NCBI GenBank assembly: GCA_007131745.1
Contig: SLPX01000064.1
Span: forward strand, 1-18,297
Reading direction: 5' to 3'
DNA from: Myxococcales bacterium
Lineage (GTDB): Bacteria; Myxococcota; Polyangia; HGW-17; SLPX01
Length of the DNA: 18,297 bases
A model generated the notes under the pieces. That model was given only the letters and a program-made list of their open reading frames with translations, made no database searches and was not told the DNA's origin. Positions 1 through 7,332 of the stretch are shown piece by piece; the stretch's first letter is position 1, and each line of letters starts with the position of its first letter. The position numbers were made by a program, and so were the translations under genes.

Positions 1-2427
1 AACATAATATGCAAGGTCCGGATTCTGCCACGCCACCCTGAGCTGCACCTTCTTTCCGGCCAGGTCTTCCTTTCCGGTGTCCTTGCCGTATGTCGTCCAA
101 TCCCACGTGAAAAAATGTTGGTTCGACCCGGAATCGTGGTTGAAGAGAAGCTGCTTGTTTATTGCATAATTCTTCCAGTCGGGTATCCCGACCATGTTTC
201 GAGGTTCCCTGTGATCCAGGAATTCGGGGCAATCCGCGCATTCGACCAACTCTCCCACATTCGGCTTGTGTGCCGCTTCTATGGAATGGATCGCTTCCCA
301 AGCGAGCCGATTGTATACATCCTCCTCACTATCGAAGGGACAGAAAAACTCACGACATTCAATCTCGGACATTTCAGGCGGGCAGCCGCAGCCGCCCACG
401 TGGGTTCTCTGGTATATCCCGTCAGGGTCGATAGGCGGGTCACCCCACGGATCCACCTCCATCCAGCCTCCATAAACGCTTATCGCCACGTCCGCGGCCG
501 TGCCTTCACACCCGAATATGTATCCCTTGGAGATGGTGTTCGTTGTTCCGCTTTGGCTGAAAACCTTTATGCTCGCCTGGGGCCGGCTTTCGCACTTGTC
601 GCCCCGGCCGTTGCCGCTCGAATCCTGCTGGTCGGGGTTTGCAAAAAACTTGTGGCAGATGTCCGCGTCATGGCTCGAATCGCAATCAGTCAACGCGTTA
701 TCGATGCACCACTTGTAATTTCGGCAGTACACATCCCACACCGCTCTGGCCGCTATCCTGTCGGGATCGTTTACACCAGGGCATTCGTCCCGGAAACACG
801 GGCAATTGTCCAGGTTTTGACAACGATATATGCATTCGTCTATCTCGGTTCCTTCGTATACTTCGTAGCAGGCGTTGATACAATCCGCTTCGTCTCCTCC
901 GGTTATCTCGTCGCAGACGCCGTCCTGATCCAGGTCATACCTGAGATACGGGTTGAGAGGGTCGCAATCATATTCGTTCGGCACCCCGTCTCCGTCCCAG
1001 TCCGGGCCGCACGGAAAACCTTTTCCATCAGCGTCGAAACAACGTATCACCGGATCGAGATCAGCAACCGGTCCCCATTGACGCAACGAGGTCCACGCAA
1101 CCACGAAACGACCCTGGTCGTCGGGCGTGGACAGTGATGGTTTTCCTCTTACATAATCAGGCGCCGACGGTTCCACATCATAGCGGCTGTTCAAAGTAAC
1201 TTCCGTCTCTCCTGCAAACTCCTCCCAGCCCAAAGGTTCCCAGTTTTCATCAAACCGAGCGGCTCTTATCCTCTGGTGTTCGGGATCCACTTTTTCCGCC
1301 TGTCGCCACACAAATATGGTCCGCCCTCCTCTCGTCGACACTCTGGGCCAAAAATTATACCAATCCGTCAGAGAAAGATCATTGATTATATCTTCCTGAA
1401 CCGGACTTGTAGCGCCGAAGGGATAACGTTGATACAGGATCGTGTCATTGTATAAACCAATTGAATCCAATCGGATTCCATAAGCGATATGAAGCATTGA
1501 TTCATCATCACTCAAAGCCAGGCCGGGGTTGGGCCTGGTTTCCTGCCATTCTCCCAGTTCCGTCGGGTACAACAAAAACCCATCATCCGGGTCCATGATC
1601 ACCAATTTCGCCACACGGCCTTCCAACTCGTGATAATAACCATACGCGACGGCTACATGGCCGTCTGCAGTACACGCTATATCAAAGTGGGACAGATCTC
1701 TGAATATTGTTTTTATACGACCGTCAGGCAAGGCAATATAATACGGGCCCGCTGAAACAACAGTCGCCGTCGTCAACCGCATTCCGGTTTTTGAAAACCG
1801 TGTCAAATGCAGGGCCGCTGAAACATCCGGACCAGGATTGCGTGTCAATGAAACCACAACAAACCCTTCATTCACCGCGCAAGTCAGGGGATACATTTCG
1901 CCCGCACTATGGGTACTGGATTCCAATATCGGCACATCAGTGCGATAGGGTGTTCCGTTTGAATCGAACACTCTGAAATATGTTTTTGTATAATCTCCCG
2001 GCACTGCGCTGACCCAGGCCGTGCCGTAATGGTCACTGTCGAAAACAGCCACCGACGGGTTGAACTGATCCCCTTGCCATCCCTCATTTATGAATATCTC
2101 TTCGCCCAGCCGATACCCCGACGGCTGGATCATCTGCCCCATCACCGAATCTCCCTGGCCGTCTTGTCCCAACCAACCTCCCATGGCCGTCCATGTTCCG
2201 AGTGTGGTCCACACAACCTTGAACATTCCGTCCGGCTGTTGCGCCACGGATGGTCCTACCTGATCCCAACCCTCTGCTGTTCTTGCAATAACTTCTCCGG
2301 CCTTGGATTGCGTGGGAAATAGAATCATCAAGAGAAACGAACCAAAAAAAATGAAGAGTGAAAATACACGTTTTCGGGTTTTTCGGGGTTCAAGCCGACA
2401 TAGGCATGATCCCTTCTCACCCGGCAA
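1..2427 (-). CDS. Large secreted protein with thrombospondin-3-like calcium-binding segment, partial (3' end off window)
   Basis: An uninterrupted minus-strand frame runs from a stop at 2494-2496 to the left edge, giving at least 809 codons from the TTG at 2427. The basic stretch RKTRKR, a hydrophobic core (about 2365-2317) and the ending PTQSKA form a clear Sec signal peptide. The mature part holds repeated strands of the form PSVA...GxFVVxW (for example PSVAQQPDGMFKVVW), suggesting a beta-propeller-like fold. A Cys/Asp-rich part follows with DWDGDGVPNEYDCDPLNPY and NPDQQDSSGNGRGDKCE, which match the thrombospondin type 3 calcium-binding pattern. The start is unclear: the only in-frame ATG (2328) lies inside the hydrophobic core, TTG 2427 has no good Shine-Dalgarno, and the strong RBS/ATG at 2473 is out of frame across an AAAG repeat. 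The gene therefore looks phase-variable and OFF as read. Extracellular or surface location is inferred; the function is unknown. Confidence 0.8.
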   Translation of the reverse strand, partial: MPGEKGSCLCRLEPRKTRKRVFSLFIFFGSFLLMILFPTQSKAGEVIARTAEGWDQVGPSVAQQPDGMFKVVWTTLGTWTAMGGWLGQDGQGDSVMGQMIQPSGYRLGEEIFINEGWQGDQFNPSVAVFDSDHYGTAWVSAVPGDYTKTYFRVFDSNGTPYRTDVPILESSTHSAGEMYPLTCAVNEGFVVVSLTRNPGPDVSAALHLTRFSKTGMRLTTATVVSAGPYYIALPDGRIKTIFRDLSHFDIACTADGHVAVAYGYYHELEGRVAKLVIMDPDDGFLLYPTELGEWQETRPNPGLALSDDESMLHIAYGIRLDSIGLYNDTILYQRYPFGATSPVQEDIINDLSLTDWYNFWPRVSTRGGRTIFVWRQAEKVDPEHQRIRAARFDENWEPLGWEEFAGETEVTLNSRYDVEPSAPDYVRGKPSLSTPDDQGRFVVAWTSLRQWGPVADLDPVIRCFDADGKGFPCGPDWDGDGVPNEYDCDPLNPYLRYDLDQDGVCDEITGGDEADCINACYEVYEGTEIDECIYRCQNLDNCPCFRDECPGVNDPDRIAARAVWDVYCRNYKWCIDNALTDCDSSHDADICHKFFANPDQQDSSGNGRGDKCESRPQASIKVFSQSGTTNTISKGYIFGCEGTAADVAISVYGGWMEVDPWGDPPIDPDGIYQRTHVGGCGCPPEMSEIECREFFCPFDSEEDVYNRLAWEAIHSIEAAHKPNVGELVECADCPEFLDHREPRNMVGIPDWKNYAINKQLLFNHDSGSNQHFFTWDWTTYGKDTGKEDLAGKKVQLRVAWQNPDLAYYV

Positions 2428-2473
2428 ACAATACTCTACGTCTTTCTTTCTTTCTTTCTTTCTTTCTTTGCAT
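2417..2473 (-). other. OFF-state reading from the strong ATG (18-codon dead end)
   Basis: The ATG at 2473 has an ideally placed GGGAGG. With seven AAAG units its frame reads MQRKKERKKERRRVLFAG and stops at TGA 2417-2419. It is not a gene in itself. It is what the ribosome would read in the present repeat state, leaving the downstream protein untranslated from this start. A second ATG at 2480, 1 base from the Shine-Dalgarno, is in the third frame and also stops early (TAG at 2438-2440). Confidence 0.55.
2441..2469 (-). repeat. Tetranucleotide microsatellite (AAAG)7 inside the 5' coding region
   Basis: Seven full AAAG units plus one base lie between the RBS/ATG at 2471-2487 and the signal-peptide frame of the leftward secreted protein. 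The repeat contains no stop codon in any minus-strand frame and codes for repeating K-K-E-R. Each gain or loss of a unit moves the frame by one base. Translation from ATG 2473 reaches the protein frame with 6 or 9 units but not with the 7 present here. Tracts of this kind are established phase-variation elements in other bacteria. Confidence 0.9.
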
Positions 2474-2481
2474 GATTCATT

Positions 2482-2487
2482 CCTCCC
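2482..2487 (-). promoter_or_regulatory. Strong ribosome binding site GGGAGG upstream of the AAAG tract
   Basis: GGGAGG lies 8 bases upstream of the ATG at 2473 and 1 base upstream of the ATG at 2480, so spacing favours 2473. No comparable site precedes any start codon in the frame of the secreted protein, which supports initiation before the repeat. Confidence 0.6.
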
Positions 2488-2508
2488 TGTTTTCTAAAAG
2501 GCTTTTAT

Positions 2509-2537
2509 TTTGTATCAAAAATAAATTCTATTATCAA
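2509..2537 (-). promoter_or_regulatory. Predicted sigma70-like promoter of the phase-variable secreted protein
   Basis: TTGATA (2537-2532) and TACAAA (2514-2509) are separated by 17 bases in a very AT-rich stretch. The predicted start near 2502 would give a leader of about 20-30 nt containing the GGGAGG site. The placement fits transcription starting before the AAAG repeat. This is a consensus match by eye only. Confidence 0.4.
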
Positions 2538-2570
2538 CGAGAAAATCAATATTTTTTTGCGTAAAAAACA

Positions 2571-2590
2571 ATGGTTTTCATAAAAACCAT
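2571..2590. repeat. Perfect 8-bp inverted repeat, possible operator
   Basis: ATGGTTTT and AAAACCAT flank a 4-base CATA spacer. It lies about 34 bp upstream of the predicted -35 of the secreted-protein gene and far from the ATPase promoter. It lacks a U-tract and is AT-rich, so a protein-binding site is likelier than a terminator. No known family consensus was recognised. Confidence 0.45.
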
Positions 2591-2717
2591 AATAATCACA
2601 AATGCAACAAAACAATCTCCCATCCACCCGGTCGTATTATATGGATTGTTAGATGCGATGATCATTTGCAAGAGCAGCGGACTGGAACACCAGCAAAAGA
2701 TCGGCCCGCGTTCCTTC

Positions 2718-2746
2718 TTGTTTCCCGTGGGTCCGGGCGGTAGTAT
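2718..2746 (+). promoter_or_regulatory. Predicted promoter of the ATPase-nuclease gene
   Basis: TTGTTT (2718-2723) and TAGTAT (2741-2746) are 17 bases apart. Transcription would start near 2753, leaving a leader of about 50 nt before the ATG at 2803. Consensus match by eye, moderate quality. Confidence 0.35.
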
Positions 2747-2802
2747 GCACAAGCACGCGTGTTTTTTCGATGTTAGCGTAGAGCAGATATTTGGGAGACG
2801 AA

Positions 2803-4353
2803 ATGAAAAAATTTTTTAATATCGCCGGGCCTTGCCTGCCGGAAGAACATTACATGATCCCCCCTGATCGCAGGTTGGGACAGATACGAGAGCTTATTGA
2901 CAAGAAGGCGTTTTTTATCATCCATGCGCCCCGCCAAACCGGAAAGACCACGCTGATCCGCTCGCTTTCACGAAAGCTTACCGCCGAGGGGAAGTATGCG
3001 GCGGTCACCGCGTCCCTTGAGAGCTTCACCCGGCCGAGTGTGAAAGAAATGATTCCGCAGATGCTGAAAAGGCTGGAAGAAGAAGCAAAAATACAGCTTC
3101 CGGAGAATTGCCAGCCTCCATCCCGGGATAGCTTTGAAGGGGATCCCGACATAGCTTTGCGGTCTTTCCTTTCGGCCTGGGCGGACGGTATTGACCGTCC
3201 TCTTGTCCTGCTCCTCGACGAGGCGGACGCCCTTCCGGGCGAGGTGCTCATCTCGGTTCTCCGTCAACTCAGGGACGGATACACCTCGCGGCCCGCGCCT
3301 TTTCCACAAAGTCTCTGCCTGGTGGGAATGAGAGACGTGCGGGATTACAGGATAAAGGTCAGGGACGACTCAAACAGCCTGGGCACATCGAGTCCGTTCA
3401 ACATCAAGGACCGCTCGCTCACTTTGCGCTGCTTTACACCGGAAGAAGTATCAGAGCTGTTGGAGCAGCATACCCAAGAAACCGGGCAGGTTTTCGAGAA
3501 AGACGCTCAAGCCGAGATATTCCACCTTACACAAGGACAGCCCTGGCTGGTAAACGCTTTGGCCGCGCAGTTGACGACCGAATTCGACGCCCTGGTGAAG
3601 GACAGAACCCAGCCGGTGAAGAGGGAGCACGTGGGCCAGGCAAAGGAGATTCTCATCGAGCGGCGGGACACGCACCTGGACAGTTTGGTCGACAAGCTGC
3701 GGGACAAGAGGGTCAAGTCGGTCATCGAACCCATCCTGATCGGAGAAACCGCGGGGGGGGAGGTTTACGACGATGCGTTTTCATACACCCTCGACCTGGG
3801 CCTCGTGGCCGTGCGGGATGGAAAGCGTCAAATAGCGAACCCCATCTATGCCGAGATAATCCCGCGGGTTTTGACCTACATGTTGCAGACTTCCATTGAC
3901 GAAGAACCCGCGTGGTATGTCGCGAAAGACGGAACCCTGGACATGAAAAAGCTCATAAACGGGTTCATAGAGTTCTGGCGGCGGCACGGGGAAGTTTTGC
4001 TGAAGGGAATGAAGTTTCAAGAGGCCGCGCCTCACCTGGTGTTCATGGCGTTTTTGCAAAGAATCGTGAACGCGGGCGGGGTGATTGAGCGGGAGTTCGC
4101 TCTGGGAACGATGCGCGCGGACCTGTTCTTGAAGTACGGAGGCCGGGAGGATGTAATCGAGATCAAGTTGCAGCGCACATCATACACTTTACCCGACGGG
4201 CTCAAACAAGTTTCAAAATACGCGAAGAAGCTGAGCCGTGACACCGGCTACTTGGTGATCTTCGATCCCGACTCTGAGCTGGAGTGGGAAAAGCGGGGCG
4301 AGGTAGAAGAAGTCGAACACGACGGCGTGAGGGTGGTTGTGCTACGCGCGTGA
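2803..4353 (+). CDS. AAA-type ATPase with C-terminal PD-(D/E)XK nuclease-like domain
   Basis: The protein has 516 residues. Residues 42-50 (APRQTGKTT) are a Walker A P-loop and 134-142 (LVLLLDEADA) a Walker B. The N-terminus (FFNIAGPCLPEEHYM) resembles a widespread family of uncharacterised bacterial ATP-binding proteins. Residues about 290-365 look like a winged-helix linker. The C-terminal part has the D...E-x-K pattern of PD-(D/E)XK nucleases: D440 in RADLFL and E453-I-K455. The family pairs an AAA-like domain with a PDDEXK_9-like domain; its biological role is not established and a mobile-element or defence link is only possible. ATG 2803 is chosen because GGGAG sits 5 bases upstream; a TTG at 2791 in the same frame lacks that support. 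A G8 run lies in the coding region at 3753-3760. Confidence 0.85.
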   Translation: MKKFFNIAGPCLPEEHYMIPPDRRLGQIRELIDKKAFFIIHAPRQTGKTTLIRSLSRKLTAEGKYAAVTASLESFTRPSVKEMIPQMLKRLEEEAKIQLPENCQPPSRDSFEGDPDIALRSFLSAWADGIDRPLVLLLDEADALPGEVLISVLRQLRDGYTSRPAPFPQSLCLVGMRDVRDYRIKVRDDSNSLGTSSPFNIKDRSLTLRCFTPEEVSELLEQHTQETGQVFEKDAQAEIFHLTQGQPWLVNALAAQLTTEFDALVKDRTQPVKREHVGQAKEILIERRDTHLDSLVDKLRDKRVKSVIEPILIGETAGGEVYDDAFSYTLDLGLVAVRDGKRQIANPIYAEIIPRVLTYMLQTSIDEEPAWYVAKDGTLDMKKLINGFIEFWRRHGEVLLKGMKFQEAAPHLVFMAFLQRIVNAGGVIEREFALGTMRADLFLKYGGREDVIEIKLQRTSYTLPDGLKQVSKYAKKLSRDTGYLVIFDPDSELEWEKRGEVEEVEHDGVRVVVLRA

Positions 4354-4474
4354 TCCGGCTTGGGCAAAGCATCCTCCTCCTCCTCGGGATTCGTTCCTCC
4401 TGTTGCCTTTCTTTGAGTCAGCCTAGTTGAAACACTGTTGATTCTTCCGATGGTTTTGGAATATCAAGTCACAC

Positions 4475-5110
4475 ATGGCGAAAAAAAAGAAAAATGAGTT
4501 TTATGCATATAAGACTGATGATGAGCAGGGAATCGTGTCAAGCTGGGCCGCTTGCGAAAAAAAGGTCAAAGGCAAACGAGCGCGATACAAGGGTTTTATT
4601 ACAGAAGAAGAGGCTCGTACATGGCTGGTGAACGGAGCCAGGTATGAAAACAAGAAGATCCAAAAAGAGATAAAGCAAAGTGAATTGCCGGAGCAGGCTG
4701 TTTTTTTTGACGCAGGAACCGGACGGGGGTTGGGCACAGAGGTAAGGGTCTCGGACAGAAACGGCACGCCGCTTACTTTTCTGGCCTTGGATGATGGTTC
4801 GGTGACCGCGGAAGGAAACATGCTGCTGCCGGATAAGACAAACAACTTCGGTGAACTGATGGGTTGTTTCCTGGCCCTCAGGATCGCCGGCAAGCTCAAG
4901 AGCAACCTGGTAATGGGAGACAGCAAACTTGTGATAGATTACTGGTCCCGGGGATTTCTGAGAAAAGAAACAGCGGCTAAAGATCCGGCTCTTGAAAAAC
5001 TTGTAGAACAAGTAAAAAAAGCCCGTGAAGAATTTGAACTTGGAGGCGGCCGTTTGGCGCATGTAGACGGCAGCATCAACCCGGCCGACCTCGGTTTTCA
5101 CAGGGATTGA
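4475..5110 (+). CDS. Ribonuclease HI with N-terminal viroplasmin (caulimovirus-type) domain
   Basis: The protein has 211 residues. Residues about 7-57 (FYAYKTDDEQGIV through EEEARTWL) match the viroplasmin/Cauli_VI RNA:DNA hybrid-binding domain found at the N-terminus of many RNase HI enzymes. The catalytic domain follows, with the four expected acidic residues D79 (FFDAGT), E127 (NFGELMG), D149 (MGDSKL) and D205 (NPADLGFHRD). The enzyme should cleave the RNA strand of RNA:DNA hybrids in the cytoplasm, as in R-loop and primer removal. It stops soon after the last catalytic Asp, making a compact form. The start ATG has only a weak Shine-Dalgarno. The next gene begins 51 bp downstream on the same strand. 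The family call is confident; the exact rnh subclass symbol is not assigned. Confidence 0.88.
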   Translation: MAKKKKNEFYAYKTDDEQGIVSSWAACEKKVKGKRARYKGFITEEEARTWLVNGARYENKKIQKEIKQSELPEQAVFFDAGTGRGLGTEVRVSDRNGTPLTFLALDDGSVTAEGNMLLPDKTNNFGELMGCFLALRIAGKLKSNLVMGDSKLVIDYWSRGFLRKETAAKDPALEKLVEQVKKAREEFELGGGRLAHVDGSINPADLGFHRD

Positions 5111-5161
5111 TCCGAGAAGCAGACAAGGAAAACCCGAACAACCGACATCACTTGGAAAAAC

Positions 5162-6178
5162 ATGGAGAAAGAAAAGAATTACAGGATTGCAGCCATAACA
5201 ACCGCGCTGTTTTTATTGATCGCCACCGGGGTCGCAGGGTACATGCACATGGAAGACATGAGCTTCCTGGATGCTCTTTACATGACCATCATCACGGTTT
5301 CCACGGTCGGATTCAAGGAAGTCGTGGACCTTGAGCCACACAGCAAAGTGTTCACAATGGGCATCATTATAGGCGGCCTCGGCATCGTTGCGTATGCGGC
5401 AAGCAACTTTTTCTCTTTCCTAATGGAAGGTGAGTTCAAAAATATCGTCCGGAGAAGAAGAATGGAAAAAACAATCAGATCCCTTTCCGATCATTTCATA
5501 CTTTGCGGCGCGGGGCAGACAGGTCAAAGCGTCATAGAGAGTTTCCGACGGGGGGGGGCACATTTTGTAGTCGTGGAAAAAGACCCTCTCACCGTGGAAG
5601 ATTTGATCGACCAGGATGTTCCTGCTCTCCAGGGTGACGCCACGCACGAGGAAATCCTGGAAAAAGCCGGAATCAAGAAGGCGAAAGGGCTGATAAGCTG
5701 CCTTGCCAACGACGCGGACAACGTTTTCGCTGTTTTGACTGCACGCGGAATGAACCCAGGGATTCATATCGTCGCCCGGTCAATCGAGAAGAAATCACAT
5801 TCAAAGCTCTTGAAAGCCGGCGCCGACTGCACCATTTCCCCCAATGAATTGGGCGGAGCCCGAATGGCATCCATGCTGCTCAAACCCGCGGTCGTTTCGT
5901 TTCTGGACATAATCACTCAAGTCGAAGACATGACCCTCGACCTGGAGGAAGTGGAACTCTACGAAAAATCATACCTGGTGGGAAAAACACTGGGCGAAGC
6001 CCGGATCCCCGAAAAAATCGGGCTGATCGTCCTGGCGATCAAGAAAACGAATGAAAAAAAGCTGCGCCTGAATCCTCGCTCGAAGGAAAAGCTTGAACAG
6101 GGCGACAAAATGCTTGTCCTTGGAACCGAAGACCAGGTCAAAACATTGAAAAAAGTTGCCATGGGGTCGGATGAATAG
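5162..6178 (+). CDS. Two-transmembrane potassium channel with RCK (TrkA-N/TrkA-C) domains
   Basis: The protein has 338 residues with the MthK-like layout: TM1 at about 8-28, a pore helix and filter TVSTVGFKE (45-53), and TM2 at about 62-87. A cytoplasmic RCK domain follows, with the Rossmann motif GAGQTGQS (116-123), E139 at the end of beta-2 and QGDATHEEIL (157-166). A TrkA-C ligand-binding domain occupies about 250-338. It should pass K+ through the inner membrane under control of a nucleotide or ion bound to RCK. The filter has T-V-G-F where the classical sequence is T-V-G-Y, and K-E where G-D is usual. A run of nine G at 5550-5558 encodes part of R-R-G-G-A and could be slippage-prone. The stop overlaps the next gene by 8 bp, which implies co-transcription. 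Confidence 0.88.
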   Translation: MEKEKNYRIAAITTALFLLIATGVAGYMHMEDMSFLDALYMTIITVSTVGFKEVVDLEPHSKVFTMGIIIGGLGIVAYAASNFFSFLMEGEFKNIVRRRRMEKTIRSLSDHFILCGAGQTGQSVIESFRRGGAHFVVVEKDPLTVEDLIDQDVPALQGDATHEEILEKAGIKKAKGLISCLANDADNVFAVLTARGMNPGIHIVARSIEKKSHSKLLKAGADCTISPNELGGARMASMLLKPAVVSFLDIITQVEDMTLDLEEVELYEKSYLVGKTLGEARIPEKIGLIVLAIKKTNEKKLRLNPRSKEKLEQGDKMLVLGTEDQVKTLKKVAMGSDE

Positions 6179-7241
6179 CAGCGTTTCCCCGCCAAGCTAC
6201 CGCACGTTGAGTTCTTACCTGAAAGATCTTTTCGGCGAACCCGTGCATCGGGTGACCTTACGCGGTGGGTTTACCTGCCCCAACCGTGACGGCACCCGGG
6301 GAACCAATGGCTGTGCGTTCTGCAGCGTGGACGCATCGGCTGCGCCGATAACCGATGACGTACCCCGCAAAACAACCGGGGATTTTCATGATGGAAGCTT
6401 TCACGACAAATTCCCCTCTCCGCAATTGATAAAGGATAGTTTACTCAAGGGCATAGAACGAGTCGGGCCGCGGTTTAAAGCAAACAAGTTCATCGCGTAT
6501 TTCAACGATTACTCGGCCACCTATGCGCCGGTCGATAAACTGCGTTCTCTCTATAGTGCGGCATTGGACGTTGAAAACGTTGTCGGACTTGCATTGGGAA
6601 CAAGACCCGACTGTCTCCCGGTCGCCGTACTGGACTTGCTGGCCGATCTGGCCGCAAAAACTTTCTTGTGGGTGGAGCTTGGGTTGCAATCCGCGTCTCA
6701 AAGAACACTGGACTCCATCGGAAGGGGACACACGGTAAAAGAATTCGAAAGCGCGGTTGAAGCGCTGGCATCGCTAGGAATCGGGGTGTGCGCCCACGTG
6801 ATACTGGGCCTGCCGGGTGAAAGAACCGAGCATCACCGAAAAACAGCAGCTCTCCTCGCATCCCTTCCGGTAAGTGGAGTGAAAATCCATAATTTACACA
6901 TCCTGCGCGGCTCCCGATGGGAAAAAGACTTCTCAGAAGGCCGCATATCCGTTCCCACGCTGGAAGAACACGCACACGCGACAATAGATTTCCTGGAACA
7001 CATTCCGCCCGAAATCGTGATATACAGACTTGTAGGCGACGCTCCTTCGGGTTGGCTCATCGCGCCCGAATGGTGCAAAGACAAGCACAATGCCATCCGA
7101 AAAATCCGTGCAATGATGCTCGAACAAAACTCATGGCAAGGAAAAGCGCTGGGAGCAACGTTGGATCGGATCACAACCCGTTTGCCCGGCCCGCGTGATC
7201 GCCACTCAAAGACTATTGTACTTGACAAAAGAATCCCCTAA
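6171..7241 (+). CDS. Radical SAM protein, TIGR01212/YhcC-like
   Basis: The protein has 356 residues. The N-terminal GGFTCPNRDG followed by NGCAFC gives the characteristic Cys spacing C36...C48-x2-C51 expected to hold the 4Fe-4S cluster of the TIGR01212 family. Further radical SAM features include YFNDYSATYAP, LALGTRPDCLP, FLWVELGLQSA and HVILGLPGE. E. coli YhcC is the best-known relative and its substrate is not clearly established. ATG 6171 is chosen because it couples to the channel gene through an 8-bp overlap (that gene stops at 6176-6178). A TTG at 6156 in frame would add five residues without homology. The family call is secure; the reaction is unknown. Confidence 0.9.
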   Translation: MNSSVSPPSYRTLSSYLKDLFGEPVHRVTLRGGFTCPNRDGTRGTNGCAFCSVDASAAPITDDVPRKTTGDFHDGSFHDKFPSPQLIKDSLLKGIERVGPRFKANKFIAYFNDYSATYAPVDKLRSLYSAALDVENVVGLALGTRPDCLPVAVLDLLADLAAKTFLWVELGLQSASQRTLDSIGRGHTVKEFESAVEALASLGIGVCAHVILGLPGERTEHHRKTAALLASLPVSGVKIHNLHILRGSRWEKDFSEGRISVPTLEEHAHATIDFLEHIPPEIVIYRLVGDAPSGWLIAPEWCKDKHNAIRKIRAMMLEQNSWQGKALGATLDRITTRLPGPRDRHSKTIVLDKRIP

Positions 7242-7244
7242 GAT
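7216..7244 (+). promoter_or_regulatory. Possible promoter of the peptidyl-prolyl isomerase gene
   Basis: TTGTAC (7216-7221) and TAAGAT (7239-7244) are 17 bases apart at the end of the radical SAM gene. The predicted start near 7251 leaves a leader of about 80 nt. The -35 match is poor, and read-through from the upstream operon is equally possible. Confidence 0.25.
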
Positions 7245-7332
7245 GCAGACCTTGATTTGAGTCGAGGCGCGATTGTTGCGGCGGCGGGATGAAAAAGGGA
7301 ACGAAAATAATAGCAGCAGAGAGGTAAAGAAC

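Larger units (their letters stand above)
2494..2802. other. AT-rich divergent intergenic region
   Basis: No gene is supported in this stretch, which separates the leftward secreted protein from the rightward ATPase. The half next to the secreted protein (about 2490-2650) is strongly AT-rich and holds its predicted promoter and a perfect inverted repeat. The half next to the ATPase is more GC-rich and holds that gene's candidate promoter. Short open frames on both strands overlap one another and have no recognisable protein character. Confidence 0.6.

Noticed and set aside
115..1137. Long plus-strand open frame of 340 codons
   Set aside because: It is the antisense shadow of the leftward secreted protein, whose frame has a signal peptide and thrombospondin-3-like motifs. 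The plus-strand translation shows no domain character.
2546..2819. Two small ORFs on opposite strands in the intergenic region (82 and 68 codons)
   Set aside because: They overlap each other, lack good Shine-Dalgarno sites and have no recognisable features. The region looks regulatory.
4370..4384. TCC trinucleotide run after the ATPase gene
   Set aside because: Only about four units, in an intergenic position with no effect on a start or frame.
7289..7327. 12-codon ORF ahead of the isomerase gene, possible leader peptide
   Set aside because: Its Shine-Dalgarno is only one base from the ATG, and it holds no run of regulatory codons or attenuator hairpin.
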